From positions 1 through 64,000 of the forward strand of contig NZ_JAMGSL010000011.1 in NCBI RefSeq assembly GCF_025195125.1: a stretch of 64,000 nucleotides of DNA. Direction: 5' to 3'. Position numbers and translations under genes: made by a program. Below, in pieces: positions 46,281-54,575 of the stretch. Position 1 is the first letter of the stretch, and each line of letters starts with the position of its first letter. The notes under the pieces are model-generated. The model had not been told where the DNA came from, searched no databases, and worked only from the letters and a program-made list of their open reading frames with translations. This DNA comes from Streptomyces sp. Je 1-79. Its GTDB lineage: Bacteria > Actinomycetota > Actinomycetes > Streptomycetales > Streptomycetaceae.

Positions 46281-47480
46281 ATGTCGGCCGTCGGCCCGGG
46301 GTCCCGCCCCGAGTTCTGTATCCGGCCCCGCGGAGTCCTCCGCGGGGCTGCCCTGACGTTGGTCTTCGCCGGAGTGCTCGCCACGGCCGCGGCCACCGGG
46401 TCCCTGCCCCGGCAGGAGGCCGCCTCCGTGAAGCGCGCGCAGCAGGCCCCGGCGAGCGGCACCGTCGACCCGGCCGACCTCTCCCGCGCCGCCGCCGAGG
46501 CGATGGCCGACGGCAAGTCCGGCAAGCAGGCGGCCGAGGAGTTCGTCAGCCGCAGCGGCGACCGCTGGGGCGCGGTGTACGGCCCGGCCGAGTACGAGGA
46601 GTTCGAGCAGGCGCTCGACGGCTCGTACACCGGTGTCGGGCTCTCCGCGCGGAAGTCCGCGGAAGGCCGGATCGAGATCAGCCGCGTCCAGGCCGGCGGG
46701 CCGGCGGCCCGGGCCGGTCTGCGGGCCGGCGACCGTCTCGTCACCCTCGACGGGCGCGACATCGGCGCTCTCTCCGTCTCCGAGGTCGTCTCCCTCCTGC
46801 GCGGCGACGGCGCCGCCCAGGCCGGCTCCACCGTCGCCCTCGGCGTCGAGCGCGGCCGCTCCGCCTGGACGCAGACGCTGACCCGGGCCCGGCTCGCCAC
46901 CGACGACGTCACCGTGCGGCGCCTCGACGACGGGACCGTCCTGATCAAGGTGACCGCCTTCACCAAGGGCGCGGGCGAGCGCGTACGGAACGCGGTACGG
47001 CACGCCCCGGCCGGCTCCGGAGTCCTCCTGGACCTGCGGGGCAACGCCGGCGGCCTGGTCGCCGAGGCCACCGTCGCCGCCTCCGCCTTCCTCGACGGCG
47101 GTCTGGTCGCCACGTACGACGTCGACGGCGAGCAGCGGGCGCTGTACGCGCAGAGCGGCGGGGACACCCACCGGCCCGTGGTGGCGCTGGTCGACGGGGG
47201 CACGATGAGCGCCGCCGAGCTGCTCACCGGAGCGCTTCAGGACCGCGGCCGGGCCGTCACCGTCGGCTCGCGCACCTTCGGCAAGGGCTCGGTGCAGATG
47301 CCGAGCCGGCTGCCCGACGGCTCCGTCGCCGAGCTGACCGTCGGCCACTACCGCACCCCCGCCGGACACGGCGTCGACGGCCTGGGCATCACGCCCGACC
47401 TGGTGGTCAGCGACACCACGGGCGAGCGGGCCGAGGCACGGGCGAGAACAGTATTGAGTGGCCTCGGAGGGGGCTCGTAG
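46281..47480 (+). CDS. S41 carboxyl-terminal processing peptidase (CtpA-like)
   Basis: A 399-residue exported protease starting at ATG 46281; GTG 46272 is also possible. TAGAGT (46268-46273) ends 7 bases before the ATG, so the transcript may be leaderless. An N-terminal signal anchor (about 21-40) is followed by a PDZ domain (GVGLSARKSAEGRIEISRVQ, GGPAARAGLRAGDRLVTLDG). The S41 catalytic part has Ser in DGGTMSAAELLTGAL and the general-base Lys in SRTFGKGSVQMPS. It is likely to trim extracytoplasmic proteins. Its place between ftsEX and smpB is conserved in streptomycetes as I recall. Confidence 0.92.
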   Translation: MSAVGPGSRPEFCIRPRGVLRGAALTLVFAGVLATAAATGSLPRQEAASVKRAQQAPASGTVDPADLSRAAAEAMADGKSGKQAAEEFVSRSGDRWGAVYGPAEYEEFEQALDGSYTGVGLSARKSAEGRIEISRVQAGGPAARAGLRAGDRLVTLDGRDIGALSVSEVVSLLRGDGAAQAGSTVALGVERGRSAWTQTLTRARLATDDVTVRRLDDGTVLIKVTAFTKGAGERVRNAVRHAPAGSGVLLDLRGNAGGLVAEATVAASAFLDGGLVATYDVDGEQRALYAQSGGDTHRPVVALVDGGTMSAAELLTGALQDRGRAVTVGSRTFGKGSVQMPSRLPDGSVAELTVGHYRTPAGHGVDGLGITPDLVVSDTTGERAEARARTVLSGLGGGS

Positions 47481-47498
47481 TGCGAAAATGGCCGCACT

Positions 47499-48038
47499 AT
47501 GGCAAAGGGACTCGTGAACGTGCAGGGCAAGCCTGCCAAGAAGAAGGACCCCGAGAAGGGTCCTGAGCGCAAGATCATCGCGCAGAACAAGAAGGCGCGC
47601 CACGACTACCACATCATCGACACCTACGAGTGCGGTGTGGTGCTCATGGGCACCGAGGTGAAGTCGCTCCGGATGGGCCGGGCGTCGCTGGTCGACGGCT
47701 TCGTCCAGATCGACGGCCATGAGGCGTGGCTGCACAACATCCATGTGCCCGAGTACATGCAGGGCAGCTGGACCAACCACTCGGCGAAGCGGAAGCGCAA
47801 GCTGCTCCTGCACCGCGCCGAGATCGACAAGCTGGAGGCGAAGTCCCAGGAGACGGGTCACACGATCGTGCCCCTCGCCCTGTACTTCCTGAAGGGCCGG
47901 GTCAAGGTCGAGATCGCGCTCGCCAAGGGCAAGAAGGAGTACGACAAGCGCCAGACCCTGCGCGAGAAGCAGGACACGCGCGAGACGAACCGGGCGATCG
48001 CGGCGGCGAAGCGGCGTCAGCGGGCTGCGGCCGTCTAG
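47499..48038 (+). CDS. smpB: SmpB, tmRNA-binding protein
   Basis: A 179-residue SmpB with an N-terminal Lys/Pro extension (VQGKPAKKKDPEKGPERK) and the core fold (KARHDYHIIDTYECGVVLMGTEVKSLR, split KARHDYHIID, GTEVKSLRMGRASL). The basic C-terminal tail (REKQDTRETNRAIAAAKRRQ) enters the ribosomal mRNA channel. With tmRNA it rescues ribosomes stalled on truncated messages. ssrA lies 126 bp downstream, the usual linkage. It starts 18 bp after the protease stop, with no strong ribosome-binding site. Confidence 0.98.
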   Translation: MAKGLVNVQGKPAKKKDPEKGPERKIIAQNKKARHDYHIIDTYECGVVLMGTEVKSLRMGRASLVDGFVQIDGHEAWLHNIHVPEYMQGSWTNHSAKRKRKLLLHRAEIDKLEAKSQETGHTIVPLALYFLKGRVKVEIALAKGKKEYDKRQTLREKQDTRETNRAIAAAKRRQRAAAV

Positions 48039-48089
48039 GCCACGGCGGCGGCCGTCCGGCCACCGTCCGGCCGGGGCCCCTTAATACGC

Positions 48090-48119
48090 TGGCAACCGTA
48101 CGCGGTCGTCACGTACCAT
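48090..48119 (+). promoter_or_regulatory. Candidate ssrA promoter
   Basis: TGGCAA (48090-48095) and TACCAT (48114-48119) are 18 bp apart, placing transcription start near 48126, about 40 bases before the mature tmRNA 5' end. Confidence 0.45.
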
Positions 48120-48164
48120 GGGACTCGCACCTCACAGCGGGTGCACGCATTGAAAAATCAACAT

Positions 48165-48554
48165 GGGGATGATCGGTTTCGACAGCGGATGTCGAAGCAG
48201 GGGAAGCGTGTCGAGGAAGCGGCAATGATCTCGTAAACCATATGTCGCAACCAATAATCGCCAACTCCAAGAGCGATAACTCCCGCTTCGCCCTCGCTGC
48301 CTAATTTTAGGTAACGAGACGAAGCCTCTGTGAGGAGCGTCAGCCCGGGGATGGTCCCGACCCGGATCCTGGCGTCATTCAGGGATCTAAACCTCTAGCC
48401 CCGGTCACGGGGGCCTGAGGGAAATCAAACAGTGACTGAGCCCGTCGGAGACTTGTCCGCGTGATCTCCGGGGCTGAGAAACTCGTAGCGGACTGCACAC
48501 GGAGAAGCCCTGATTCTGCACCGTTGGACGCGGGTTCGATTCCCGCCATCTCCA
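48165..48554 (+). ncRNA. ssrA: Transfer-messenger RNA
   Basis: One-piece tmRNA of about 390 nt. The 5' end GGGGATG (48165-48171) pairs with CATCTCC (48547-48553) as the tRNA-like acceptor stem, and 48554 is the discriminator A. The T arm is GGACGCGGGTTCGATTCCC. The CCA end is not encoded (CTC follows). The resume codon is GCC at 48260, and the tag reads ANSKSDNSRFALAA with TAA at 48302-48304. The ALAA end is recognised by ClpXP-type proteases. Confidence 0.97.
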
Positions 48555-48573
48555 CTCATCCCATGTGGGCACA

Positions 48574-48605
48574 GGCCCGGCAGTCGTCACGACGACCGCC
48601 GGGCC
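48574..48605. terminator. Terminator shared by ssrA and MFS gene
   Basis: GGCCCGGC-A-GTCGT (48574-48587) pairs with ACGAC-C-GCCGGGCC (48592-48605) around CACG, followed rightward by TCTGTCTTTCCC. It overlaps the stop codon of the convergent MFS gene. Confidence 0.85.
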
Positions 48606-49882
48606 TCTGTCTTTCCCCGGGCCGCCTCCTGTACGAGGGCCAGAGCCGCCGCGGTCGCCGGGACCAGGAAGGCGTACACCGTCGACGGGGCGTTCTCGGC
48701 CGTCCAGCCGCCGGTGGCCGAACCGACCGCGATGCCCGCGAGGAGCGCGGTCACGGCGAGGGTCATCCCCTCGTTGAGCCGGCCCGGCGGGGTCAGGCGC
48801 TGGACCAGCGCCATGCCGGTGACCAGCGTCGGGGCCGTCGCCATGCCCGCCACCAGCAGACCGGCCGCCAGGGCGAGCAGGGAGCCGGTCGAGGCCCCCA
48901 GGAACGGCAGCGTCATCAGGCAGGTCATCGCGAGGAGGCAGCTGCGCAGCCGGACCGCGCGGCCCCTACGGCCGTAGACCAGACCGGCCACGCAGGAGCC
49001 CGTGGCCTGCAGGGCCAGGACCGGGCCGGCGAGCGGGCCGTCCACGTGCGCGAGCGTCACGACCTCCATCGCGCCGAAGACCGCGCCCGTCGCCAGGAAG
49101 ACCCCCAGCAGGGGAGCGGTGCCCGGCACGCGCAGGAGGGAGCCGGGCGTGGTGGCGGAGCGGGGTGTGACCGGGGGCTCGGTGGAGCGCTGGGCCGCGA
49201 AGACCAGGACGCCGGTGAACAGCAGGACCGCGCCGGCCAGCGTGCCCGCCTCCGGGAAGAGCGCCGCGCACAGGAACGCCGCCAGGACCGGGCCCAGCAT
49301 GAAGCACAGCTCGTCGACGGCCTGCTCGAAGGCGTTGGCCGTGTGCAGCGCCGCGGGGTCGTTCCGATGGAGATGGGCCCAGCGGGCGCGGGACATCCCC
49401 CCGGTGTTGGGGCAGGTCGCGGTCGCGGCGTACGCGGCGAACAGCGTCCAGACCGGCGCCCGGTGGTGCACGCACAGCAGCAGTGCCAGCGAGCCGAGCG
49501 CGGCCAGCGCCGTCGCGGGGACGGCGATCCGGGCCTGTCCGTGCCGGTCGACGAGCCGCGCGGTCCAGGGGGCGACGACGGCGGTGGCGGCCATCCCCGT
49601 CGCGGTGACGGCGCCCGCGAGCGCGTACGAGCCGTACGCCCCCGCGATCATGATCACCGCGCTGACGCCGAACATGCCCATGGGCAGCCGGGCTATCAGG
49701 TTCCCGAGGGTGAACGCGCGGGCGCCGGGGGTGGCGAAGAGCCGCCGGTAGGGGCCGGTGCGGGCGGGGCGTTCCGTCGAGGGGACGCCGTTGAGCGCCG
49801 GGCCCGCGGGGGTGTGGGGCTCGTGGAAGCGCGGGGCGAGCGCCGGGCCCGCGGGGGTGAGCGTGAGGTCGTGGTGCGGCAT
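48587..49882 (-). CDS. MFS transporter
   Basis: A 431-residue major facilitator superfamily protein with about 12 helices, starting MPHHDLTLTPAGPALAPRFH at 49882 after GGAGG. A duplicated TPAGPAL segment occurs in its 45-residue cytoplasmic N terminus. The loop APWTARLVDRHGQARI between helices 2 and 3 is the MFS motif A region. The best resemblance is to drug-efflux or YnfM/YbfB-like carriers; the substrate is unknown. It is divergent from a LysR regulator 82 bp away, a standard arrangement for substrate-induced efflux. Confidence 0.9.
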   Translation of the reverse strand: MPHHDLTLTPAGPALAPRFHEPHTPAGPALNGVPSTERPARTGPYRRLFATPGARAFTLGNLIARLPMGMFGVSAVIMIAGAYGSYALAGAVTATGMAATAVVAPWTARLVDRHGQARIAVPATALAALGSLALLLCVHHRAPVWTLFAAYAATATCPNTGGMSRARWAHLHRNDPAALHTANAFEQAVDELCFMLGPVLAAFLCAALFPEAGTLAGAVLLFTGVLVFAAQRSTEPPVTPRSATTPGSLLRVPGTAPLLGVFLATGAVFGAMEVVTLAHVDGPLAGPVLALQATGSCVAGLVYGRRGRAVRLRSCLLAMTCLMTLPFLGASTGSLLALAAGLLVAGMATAPTLVTGMALVQRLTPPGRLNEGMTLAVTALLAGIAVGSATGGWTAENAPSTVYAFLVPATAAALALVQEAARGKTEARRSS

Positions 49883-49964
49883 GCGACAAGCCTCCGGGGA
49901 GCCCCCTGCCCCGGTCCAACACCTGATCCGTGGCCATTCACGCGGCAGTGTTGTTAAATGCCGG

Positions 49965-50930
49965 GTGGTCACTTCGTACGCCGTCGAACCCCGGCTCCTG
50001 CGCGCCTTCACCGCCGTCGCCGACGAGCTGCACTTCACCCGTGCCGCCGCCCGCCTCCACATCGCCCAGCAGGCCCTCAGCCGCGACATCCGGCGGCTGG
50101 AACGGGACCTGCGCACGGAGCTGTTCGTACGGACCACCCGTCAGGTGGCACTCACCCCGGACGGCGTCCGGCTCCTGCCGTACGCCCGCCGGGTGCTGGC
50201 CGCCTGCGACGAACTCGCCGACGCGTTCCGGGCGTCCGCCAGGCCCCTGCTCGTCGACCTCAACAGCACCGGCCTCGCCCAGGGCCGGGTCCTGGAGCGG
50301 GCGCGCGAACTCGCCCCCGAGCAGGAGCTGATGGCCCGCTACGAGAGCGGGCTGACCGGGGCCGCGGCGCAGATCCTCGCCGGCACGCTCGATGTGTCCT
50401 TCGGGCGGTTCGGGGGCCTCGACGCGGGCACGCGAGGGCGGCTCGCCTCGCACTTCGTCCGGTACGAGCCGATGGCGGTGGTCCTGCCCGAGGACCACCG
50501 GCTCGCGGACCTGGCGGCGGTGCCGCTCGCCGCACTCCGGGGCGAGAGCGTCTACGCGGGCGCCGGCAACGACCGCACCCCGGAGTGGACCGACCTGGCC
50601 GCCCGGCTCTTCGCGGGGCACGGCATAGCCGTCGCGCCGCCCGCGCCGATGGCGGTGGGGAAGGAGGAGTTCCAGCGGATCATGGCCAAGCTCCGCGTGC
50701 CCGTCCTGGCGGTCGTCGACTTCCCGCCGATGCCGGGCTGCGTGCTGCGGCCCCTCGTCGACCCGGTCCCGCTCTCCCCGGTCAGCCTGGTCTGGCGCAA
50801 GGGACTGCGCCACCCCGGCCTGGACGCGCTGCGCACCGCCGCGGCCGAGATCGGCGGGCGCGAGGGCTGGCTGGACCGCCCCGCGAACTTCTGGCTCCCC
50901 GAGGACGAGCCGGGGGTCCCCGGCCCCTGA
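49965..50930 (+). CDS. LysR-family transcriptional regulator
   Basis: A 321-residue LysR regulator with GTG 49965 (VVTSYAVEPRLLRAFTAVAD). Its N-terminal winged helix contains ELHFTRAAARLHIAQQALSRDIRRLERDL, followed by the effector-binding domain. There is no ribosome-binding site. TTAAAT (49954-49959) ends 5 bases before GTG, so the transcript may be leaderless. It is divergent from the MFS gene, which it probably regulates; the 82-bp spacer is short enough for one LysR site to act on both promoters. The inducer is unknown. Confidence 0.92.
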   Translation: MVTSYAVEPRLLRAFTAVADELHFTRAAARLHIAQQALSRDIRRLERDLRTELFVRTTRQVALTPDGVRLLPYARRVLAACDELADAFRASARPLLVDLNSTGLAQGRVLERARELAPEQELMARYESGLTGAAAQILAGTLDVSFGRFGGLDAGTRGRLASHFVRYEPMAVVLPEDHRLADLAAVPLAALRGESVYAGAGNDRTPEWTDLAARLFAGHGIAVAPPAPMAVGKEEFQRIMAKLRVPVLAVVDFPPMPGCVLRPLVDPVPLSPVSLVWRKGLRHPGLDALRTAAAEIGGREGWLDRPANFWLPEDEPGVPGP

Positions 50931-51085
50931 GCGGGGGTGCGGCGGCCCGCGCCGGGTCCCGCGGCCGACGGCGCCCCCGGTCCGTACTCACACCCCGCCC
51001 CCGCCCCGGGTGAGAGCAAGGTTCCGCACCCGTCACTTCCCGCCACCGGTCTGAAACGCGGTCTGACTAGCCTCTTCCGCAAGAG

Positions 51086-51102
51086 GTCCAGAGCATCTGG
51101 AC
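51086..51102. promoter_or_regulatory. Perfect dyad GTCCAGA-GCA-TCTGGAC before narK
   Basis: The 7-bp arms are exact inverted copies, 30 bp before the narK ATG. Two direct copies of GGTCTGA (51048-51054, 51060-51066) lie just upstream, 12 bp apart. They are candidate binding sites for NnaR or another nitrogen regulator. Confidence 0.45.
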
Positions 51103-51132
51103 GCTCGGGACCCGACACCGTGGAGGTACGTG

Positions 51133-52497
51133 ATGGGCGGCCGGTGGATCGAACGGTGGGAGCCGGAGGACGAGACCTTCTGGCGTGAACAAGGGGAGCG
51201 GATCGCGCGGCGCAATCTCCTCTTCTCCGTCTTCTCCGAGCACATCGGGTTCTCCATATGGAGCCTGTGGTCGGTCATGGTCCTGTTCATGGGACCGCAG
51301 TACGGCATCGACCCCGCGGGCAAGTTCTTCCTGATCGCGACCGCCACCTTCGTCGGAGCGCTCATCCGCATCCCGTACACCTTCGCGGTCGCCCGCTTCG
51401 GCGGCCGGAACTGGACGGTCTTCAGCGCGTTGCTGCTCCTCCTGCCGACGGGCGTCGCCTACACGGTGATGGAGCCGGGCACCTCGTACAGCACCTTCCT
51501 GCTGGTCGCCGCGCTCACCGGGGTCGGCGGCGGCAACTTCGCCTCCTCCATGACCAACATCAACGCCTTCTTCCCGCTGCGCAAGAAGGGCTGGGCGCTT
51601 GGGCTCAACGCGGGCGGCGGCAACATCGGCGTCCCCGTCGTCCAGCTCGTCGGCCTGCTCGTCATCGGCACCGCCGGCGCCCTGCACCCGCGGATCGTCC
51701 TCGGCGTCTACATCCCGCTCGTCGTCGTCGCCGCGCTGTGCTCCGCGCTCTTCATGGACAACCTCGCCCCGGTGAAGAACGACACGGGAGCCGCGAAGGA
51801 GGCCGTGAGGGCCGGCCACACGTGGATCATGGCCTTCCTCTACATCGGCACCTTCGGCTCCTTCATCGGCTACAGCTTCGCCTTCGGCCTCGTCCTGCAG
51901 ACCCAGTTCGGACGCACCCCGCTCCAGGCCGCCTCGCTCACCTTCATCGGCCCGCTCCTCGGCTCGCTGATCCGGCCCTTCGGCGGTTCGCTCGCCGACA
52001 AGTACGGCGGTGCCCGCATCACCCTGGGGAACTTCGCCGGGATGGCCGCGGCGACCGGAGTGGTTGTCTACGCCTCCGTCGTCGAGTCGCTCACCGTCTT
52101 CCTCGTCGGCTTCACCGCACTCTTCGTCCTCAGCGGACTCGGCAACGGCTCCACGTACAAGATGATCCCCGCGATCTTCCTCTCGCAGGGGCACAGCAAG
52201 GGCCTGAGGGGCGAGGAGGCGGAGGCGTACGGCCGCAGGCTCTCCGGGGCCGCCATGGGCCTCATCGGGGCCGTGGGCGCGCTCGGCGGGCTCGGTATCA
52301 ACCTGGCCTTCCGGCAGTCCTTCCAGACCGTCGGCAGCGGCACGGCGGCCTTCGTCGCCTTCCTGCTCTTCTACGCGGCCTGCATGGTCGTCACCTGGGC
52401 GGTATACCTTCGCCGGCCGGCCGTCGTCCCGGACACGGCCGAGGGCGCGGGTGCCTCGGGAGAGACGAAGCCGCAGCTCGGCTACGCCGAGGTGTGA
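51133..52497 (+). CDS. narK: NarK nitrate/nitrite transporter
   Basis: A 454-residue NNP-family MFS transporter with 12 helices. I prefer ATG 51133 over GTG 51130 because GGAGG (51122-51126) is then 6 bases away. The nitrate signature motifs are present as GVGGGNFASSMTNINAFFP in the first half, with NAGGGNIGVPVVQ behind it, and GNGSTYKMIPAIFL in the second. It carries nitrate uptake or nitrite export. nnaR follows 75 bp downstream and is known in S. coelicolor as a nitrate-assimilation regulator acting on narK. Confidence 0.95.
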   Translation: MGGRWIERWEPEDETFWREQGERIARRNLLFSVFSEHIGFSIWSLWSVMVLFMGPQYGIDPAGKFFLIATATFVGALIRIPYTFAVARFGGRNWTVFSALLLLLPTGVAYTVMEPGTSYSTFLLVAALTGVGGGNFASSMTNINAFFPLRKKGWALGLNAGGGNIGVPVVQLVGLLVIGTAGALHPRIVLGVYIPLVVVAALCSALFMDNLAPVKNDTGAAKEAVRAGHTWIMAFLYIGTFGSFIGYSFAFGLVLQTQFGRTPLQAASLTFIGPLLGSLIRPFGGSLADKYGGARITLGNFAGMAAATGVVVYASVVESLTVFLVGFTALFVLSGLGNGSTYKMIPAIFLSQGHSKGLRGEEAEAYGRRLSGAAMGLIGAVGALGGLGINLAFRQSFQTVGSGTAAFVAFLLFYAACMVVTWAVYLRRPAVVPDTAEGAGASGETKPQLGYAEV

Positions 52498-52535
52498 TCC
52501 GGAGTGGTCCGTAACGGCCAGGAAATACCGGCGAA

Positions 52536-52567
52536 CCGAGCCCGACACGCATCGGCGTCAGGCTCGG
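52536..52567. promoter_or_regulatory. Dyad overlapping the nnaR start region
   Basis: CCGAGCCCGAC (52536-52546) and GTCAGGCTCGG (52557-52567) are inverted copies with one mismatch, ending 5 bases before the nnaR ATG. The arms cover the place where a ribosome-binding site should be. It could be an NnaR autoregulatory operator or a translation-blocking hairpin. Confidence 0.5.
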
Positions 52568-52572
52568 TCGTC

Positions 52573-53709
52573 ATGAACGAGCAAGAGCAGGGGCCCCTCG
52601 CCGGGTTCACCGTCGGCGTCACCGCGGCCCGCCGCGCCGACGAGCTGGGCACGCTTCTCCGCCGCCGGGGCGCGGCCGTGGTCCACGGCCCGGCACTCCG
52701 GATCGTGCCGCTCGCGGACGACACGGAACTGCTCGCCGCGACGAAGGAACTCATCGACCACGCCCCGGACGTCGTCGTCGCCACGACGGCGATCGGCTTC
52801 CGGGGCTGGGTCGAGGCGGCGGACGGCTGGGGGCACGGCGAGGCACTCCTCGACTGCCTCAGGGGCGTGGAACTCCTCGCCCGCGGTCCCAAGGTCAAGG
52901 GAGCCGTACGGGCGGCGGGGCTCACGGAGTCGTGGTCGCCGTCCTCCGAGTCCATGGCCGAGGTGCTCGACCGGCTCCTGGGCGAGGGGGTGGCGGGGCG
53001 GCGGATCGCGCTCCAGCTGCACGGGGAGCCGCTGCCGGGCTTTGTGGAGGCGCTGGAGGCGGGCGGCGCGGAGGTCGTCGGCGTACCGGTCTACCGGTGG
53101 ATGCCGCCCGAGGACATCGGCCCGCTCGACCGGCTCCTGGACGGGATCCTGTCCGGCACGCTGGACGCGGTGACCTTCACCAGCGCACCGGCCGCCGCGT
53201 CCCTGCTGACCCGGGCGGAGGACCGGGGGGCCAGGGCCGAACTCCTCGAAGCGCTGCGGCACGACGTGCTCGCGGTGTGCGTGGGGCCGGTGACGGCGCT
53301 GCCGCTCCAGGCGCACGGCATCGACACCCTCCAGCCCGAGCGGTTCCGGCTCGGGCCGCTGGTGCAGCTGCTCTGCCAGGAACTCCCGTCCCGGGCGCGC
53401 GTCCTTCCGGTGGCCGGCCACCGCATCGAGATCCGGGGGCACGCGGTCCTGGTGGACGGCTCCCTGCGCCCGGTCCCGCCCGCCGGGATGGCGCTGCTCG
53501 CCACGCTGGCCCGGCGCCCGGGCTGGGTCGTCTCCCGGGCCGACCTGCTCCGCGCCCTGCCCGGCGCGGGCCGGGACGAGCACGCGGTGGAGACGGCGAT
53601 GGCCCGGCTGCGGACGGCGCTGGGCACGCCGAAGCTGATCCAGACGGTGGTCAAGCGCGGCTACCGGCTGGCGCTGGACCCGGCGGCGGACACCAAGTAC
53701 GACGGCTAG
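52573..53709 (+). CDS. nnaR: NnaR: HemD-like domain fused to winged-helix regulator
   Basis: A 378-residue fusion. Residues 1-255 form a uroporphyrinogen-III synthase (HemD)-like domain (GFTVGVTAARRADELGTLLRRRGA, DAVTFTSAPAAASLL). Residues about 285-370 are an OmpR-type winged helix (AGMALLATLARRPGWVVSRADLLRAL, TALGTPKLIQTVVKRGYRL). In S. coelicolor this architecture is NnaR (SCO2958), which regulates nitrate and nitrite assimilation genes with GlnR. Linkage to narK supports the same identity. ATG 52573 has no ribosome-binding site; a dyad occupies that position. Confidence 0.92.
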   Translation: MNEQEQGPLAGFTVGVTAARRADELGTLLRRRGAAVVHGPALRIVPLADDTELLAATKELIDHAPDVVVATTAIGFRGWVEAADGWGHGEALLDCLRGVELLARGPKVKGAVRAAGLTESWSPSSESMAEVLDRLLGEGVAGRRIALQLHGEPLPGFVEALEAGGAEVVGVPVYRWMPPEDIGPLDRLLDGILSGTLDAVTFTSAPAAASLLTRAEDRGARAELLEALRHDVLAVCVGPVTALPLQAHGIDTLQPERFRLGPLVQLLCQELPSRARVLPVAGHRIEIRGHAVLVDGSLRPVPPAGMALLATLARRPGWVVSRADLLRALPGAGRDEHAVETAMARLRTALGTPKLIQTVVKRGYRLALDPAADTKYDG

Positions 53710-53711
53710 CA

Positions 53712-53761
53712 GGGCGGTTGGCCGTACGGGGGTACGGGGCCCGGCGTACGGGCGACCGCCC
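53712..53761 (+). terminator. Terminator of nnaR
   Basis: GGGCGGTTGGCCGTACG (53712-53728) pairs with CGTACGGGCGACCGCCC (53745-53761) with two mismatches, starting 3 bases after the stop. The rest of the 223-bp gap to the CGNR gene shows nothing clear. Confidence 0.7.
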
Positions 53762-53932
53762 CCGCCCGCGCCCCGCCCCGCAGCTGCCACGCCGCCACTG
53801 CCGTCAGGACAAGTGCCCCCGCGCACAGTCCGGCCCGACGCATCCTCCGTAACACGCCCCCTAGCCGAACCCGGCGATCGGGAGCACCCTGGCTGGGCGC
53901 CCGCTTCCGATGCGCGAGGTGGTGACAGGGTC

Positions 53933-54484
53933 ATGACCGTACGGTTCGAGTCCGGCCGGATCTGCCTGGACCTGGCCGCAGAGCCGCTCGACCACACCCG
54001 GGACCTCGACGTCTTCCTGCGTGCCACCGGACTCGTTCCCGCCGCCACGCCGCTGCGCGCGCTCGACACCGCCTGGGTCGTGCGCTTCCGCGAACTGCGC
54101 GACTGCGTCGGCGAACTGGTCCACTCCCAGCTCGACGGCCGCCGCGCCGACCGTGCCCTGGAGCGGCTCAACGCCCTCGCCGCAGCCTCCGCGCCCCCCG
54201 CCCCCCGCGCCGTACGCACCGAGACCGGCGGGCTCGTACGGGCGTTGAGCGACGTGCCCGACTGCCGCGCGCTGCTCGCCGCCGTCGCCCGCGACGCCGT
54301 CGACCTGCTCACCGACCCGGACGCCCGTGCCCTGCTCCGCCGTTGCGAGGGCGACGACTGCCGCCGCTGCTACCTCGACACCTCACGGGGGCGCCGCCGC
54401 CGCTGGTGCTCCAGCGAGGCGTGCGGAAACCGGGAGCGTGTTGCCCGGCATCGGGCAGCCCGGCGGGCGAACGCGACCGTCTGA
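53933..54484 (+). CDS. CGNR zinc-finger (ABATE-domain) regulator-like protein
   Basis: A 183-residue protein starting MTVRFESGRICLDLAAEPLD at 53933. The N-terminal part (about 1-130) matches the ABATE/stress-induced regulator domain. The C-terminal CGNR zinc finger has CEGDDCRRCYLDTSRGRRRRWCSSEACGNRERVARHR, quoted as CEGDDCRRCYLD, RWCSSEACGNRERVARHR. The family is thought to bind nucleic acid, but targets are unknown. It lies 91 bp ahead of sigU on the same strand. There are no promoter elements I can name. Confidence 0.88.
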   Translation: MTVRFESGRICLDLAAEPLDHTRDLDVFLRATGLVPAATPLRALDTAWVVRFRELRDCVGELVHSQLDGRRADRALERLNALAAASAPPAPRAVRTETGGLVRALSDVPDCRALLAAVARDAVDLLTDPDARALLRRCEGDDCRRCYLDTSRGRRRRWCSSEACGNRERVARHRAARRANATV

Positions 54485-54575
54485 GGAATCCCGGAAAAAG
54501 TTCGCACGTCGTTGAGTCGAACCCGCCCGGGCTCCGTACCTCTCCACGACAGACAGGGTCTCGACCGGGAGGTTC

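Noticed and set aside
48540..48620. Integration site for a mobile element at the tmRNA 3' end
   Set aside because: tmRNA genes are common attachment sites, but no integrase, duplicated 3' end or foreign composition follows; the neighbour is an ordinary MFS/LysR pair.
51020..51070. GlnR box in the narK promoter
   Set aside because: GTCAC and GAAAC are present but 16 bp apart instead of the 6-bp spacing of the GlnR consensus.
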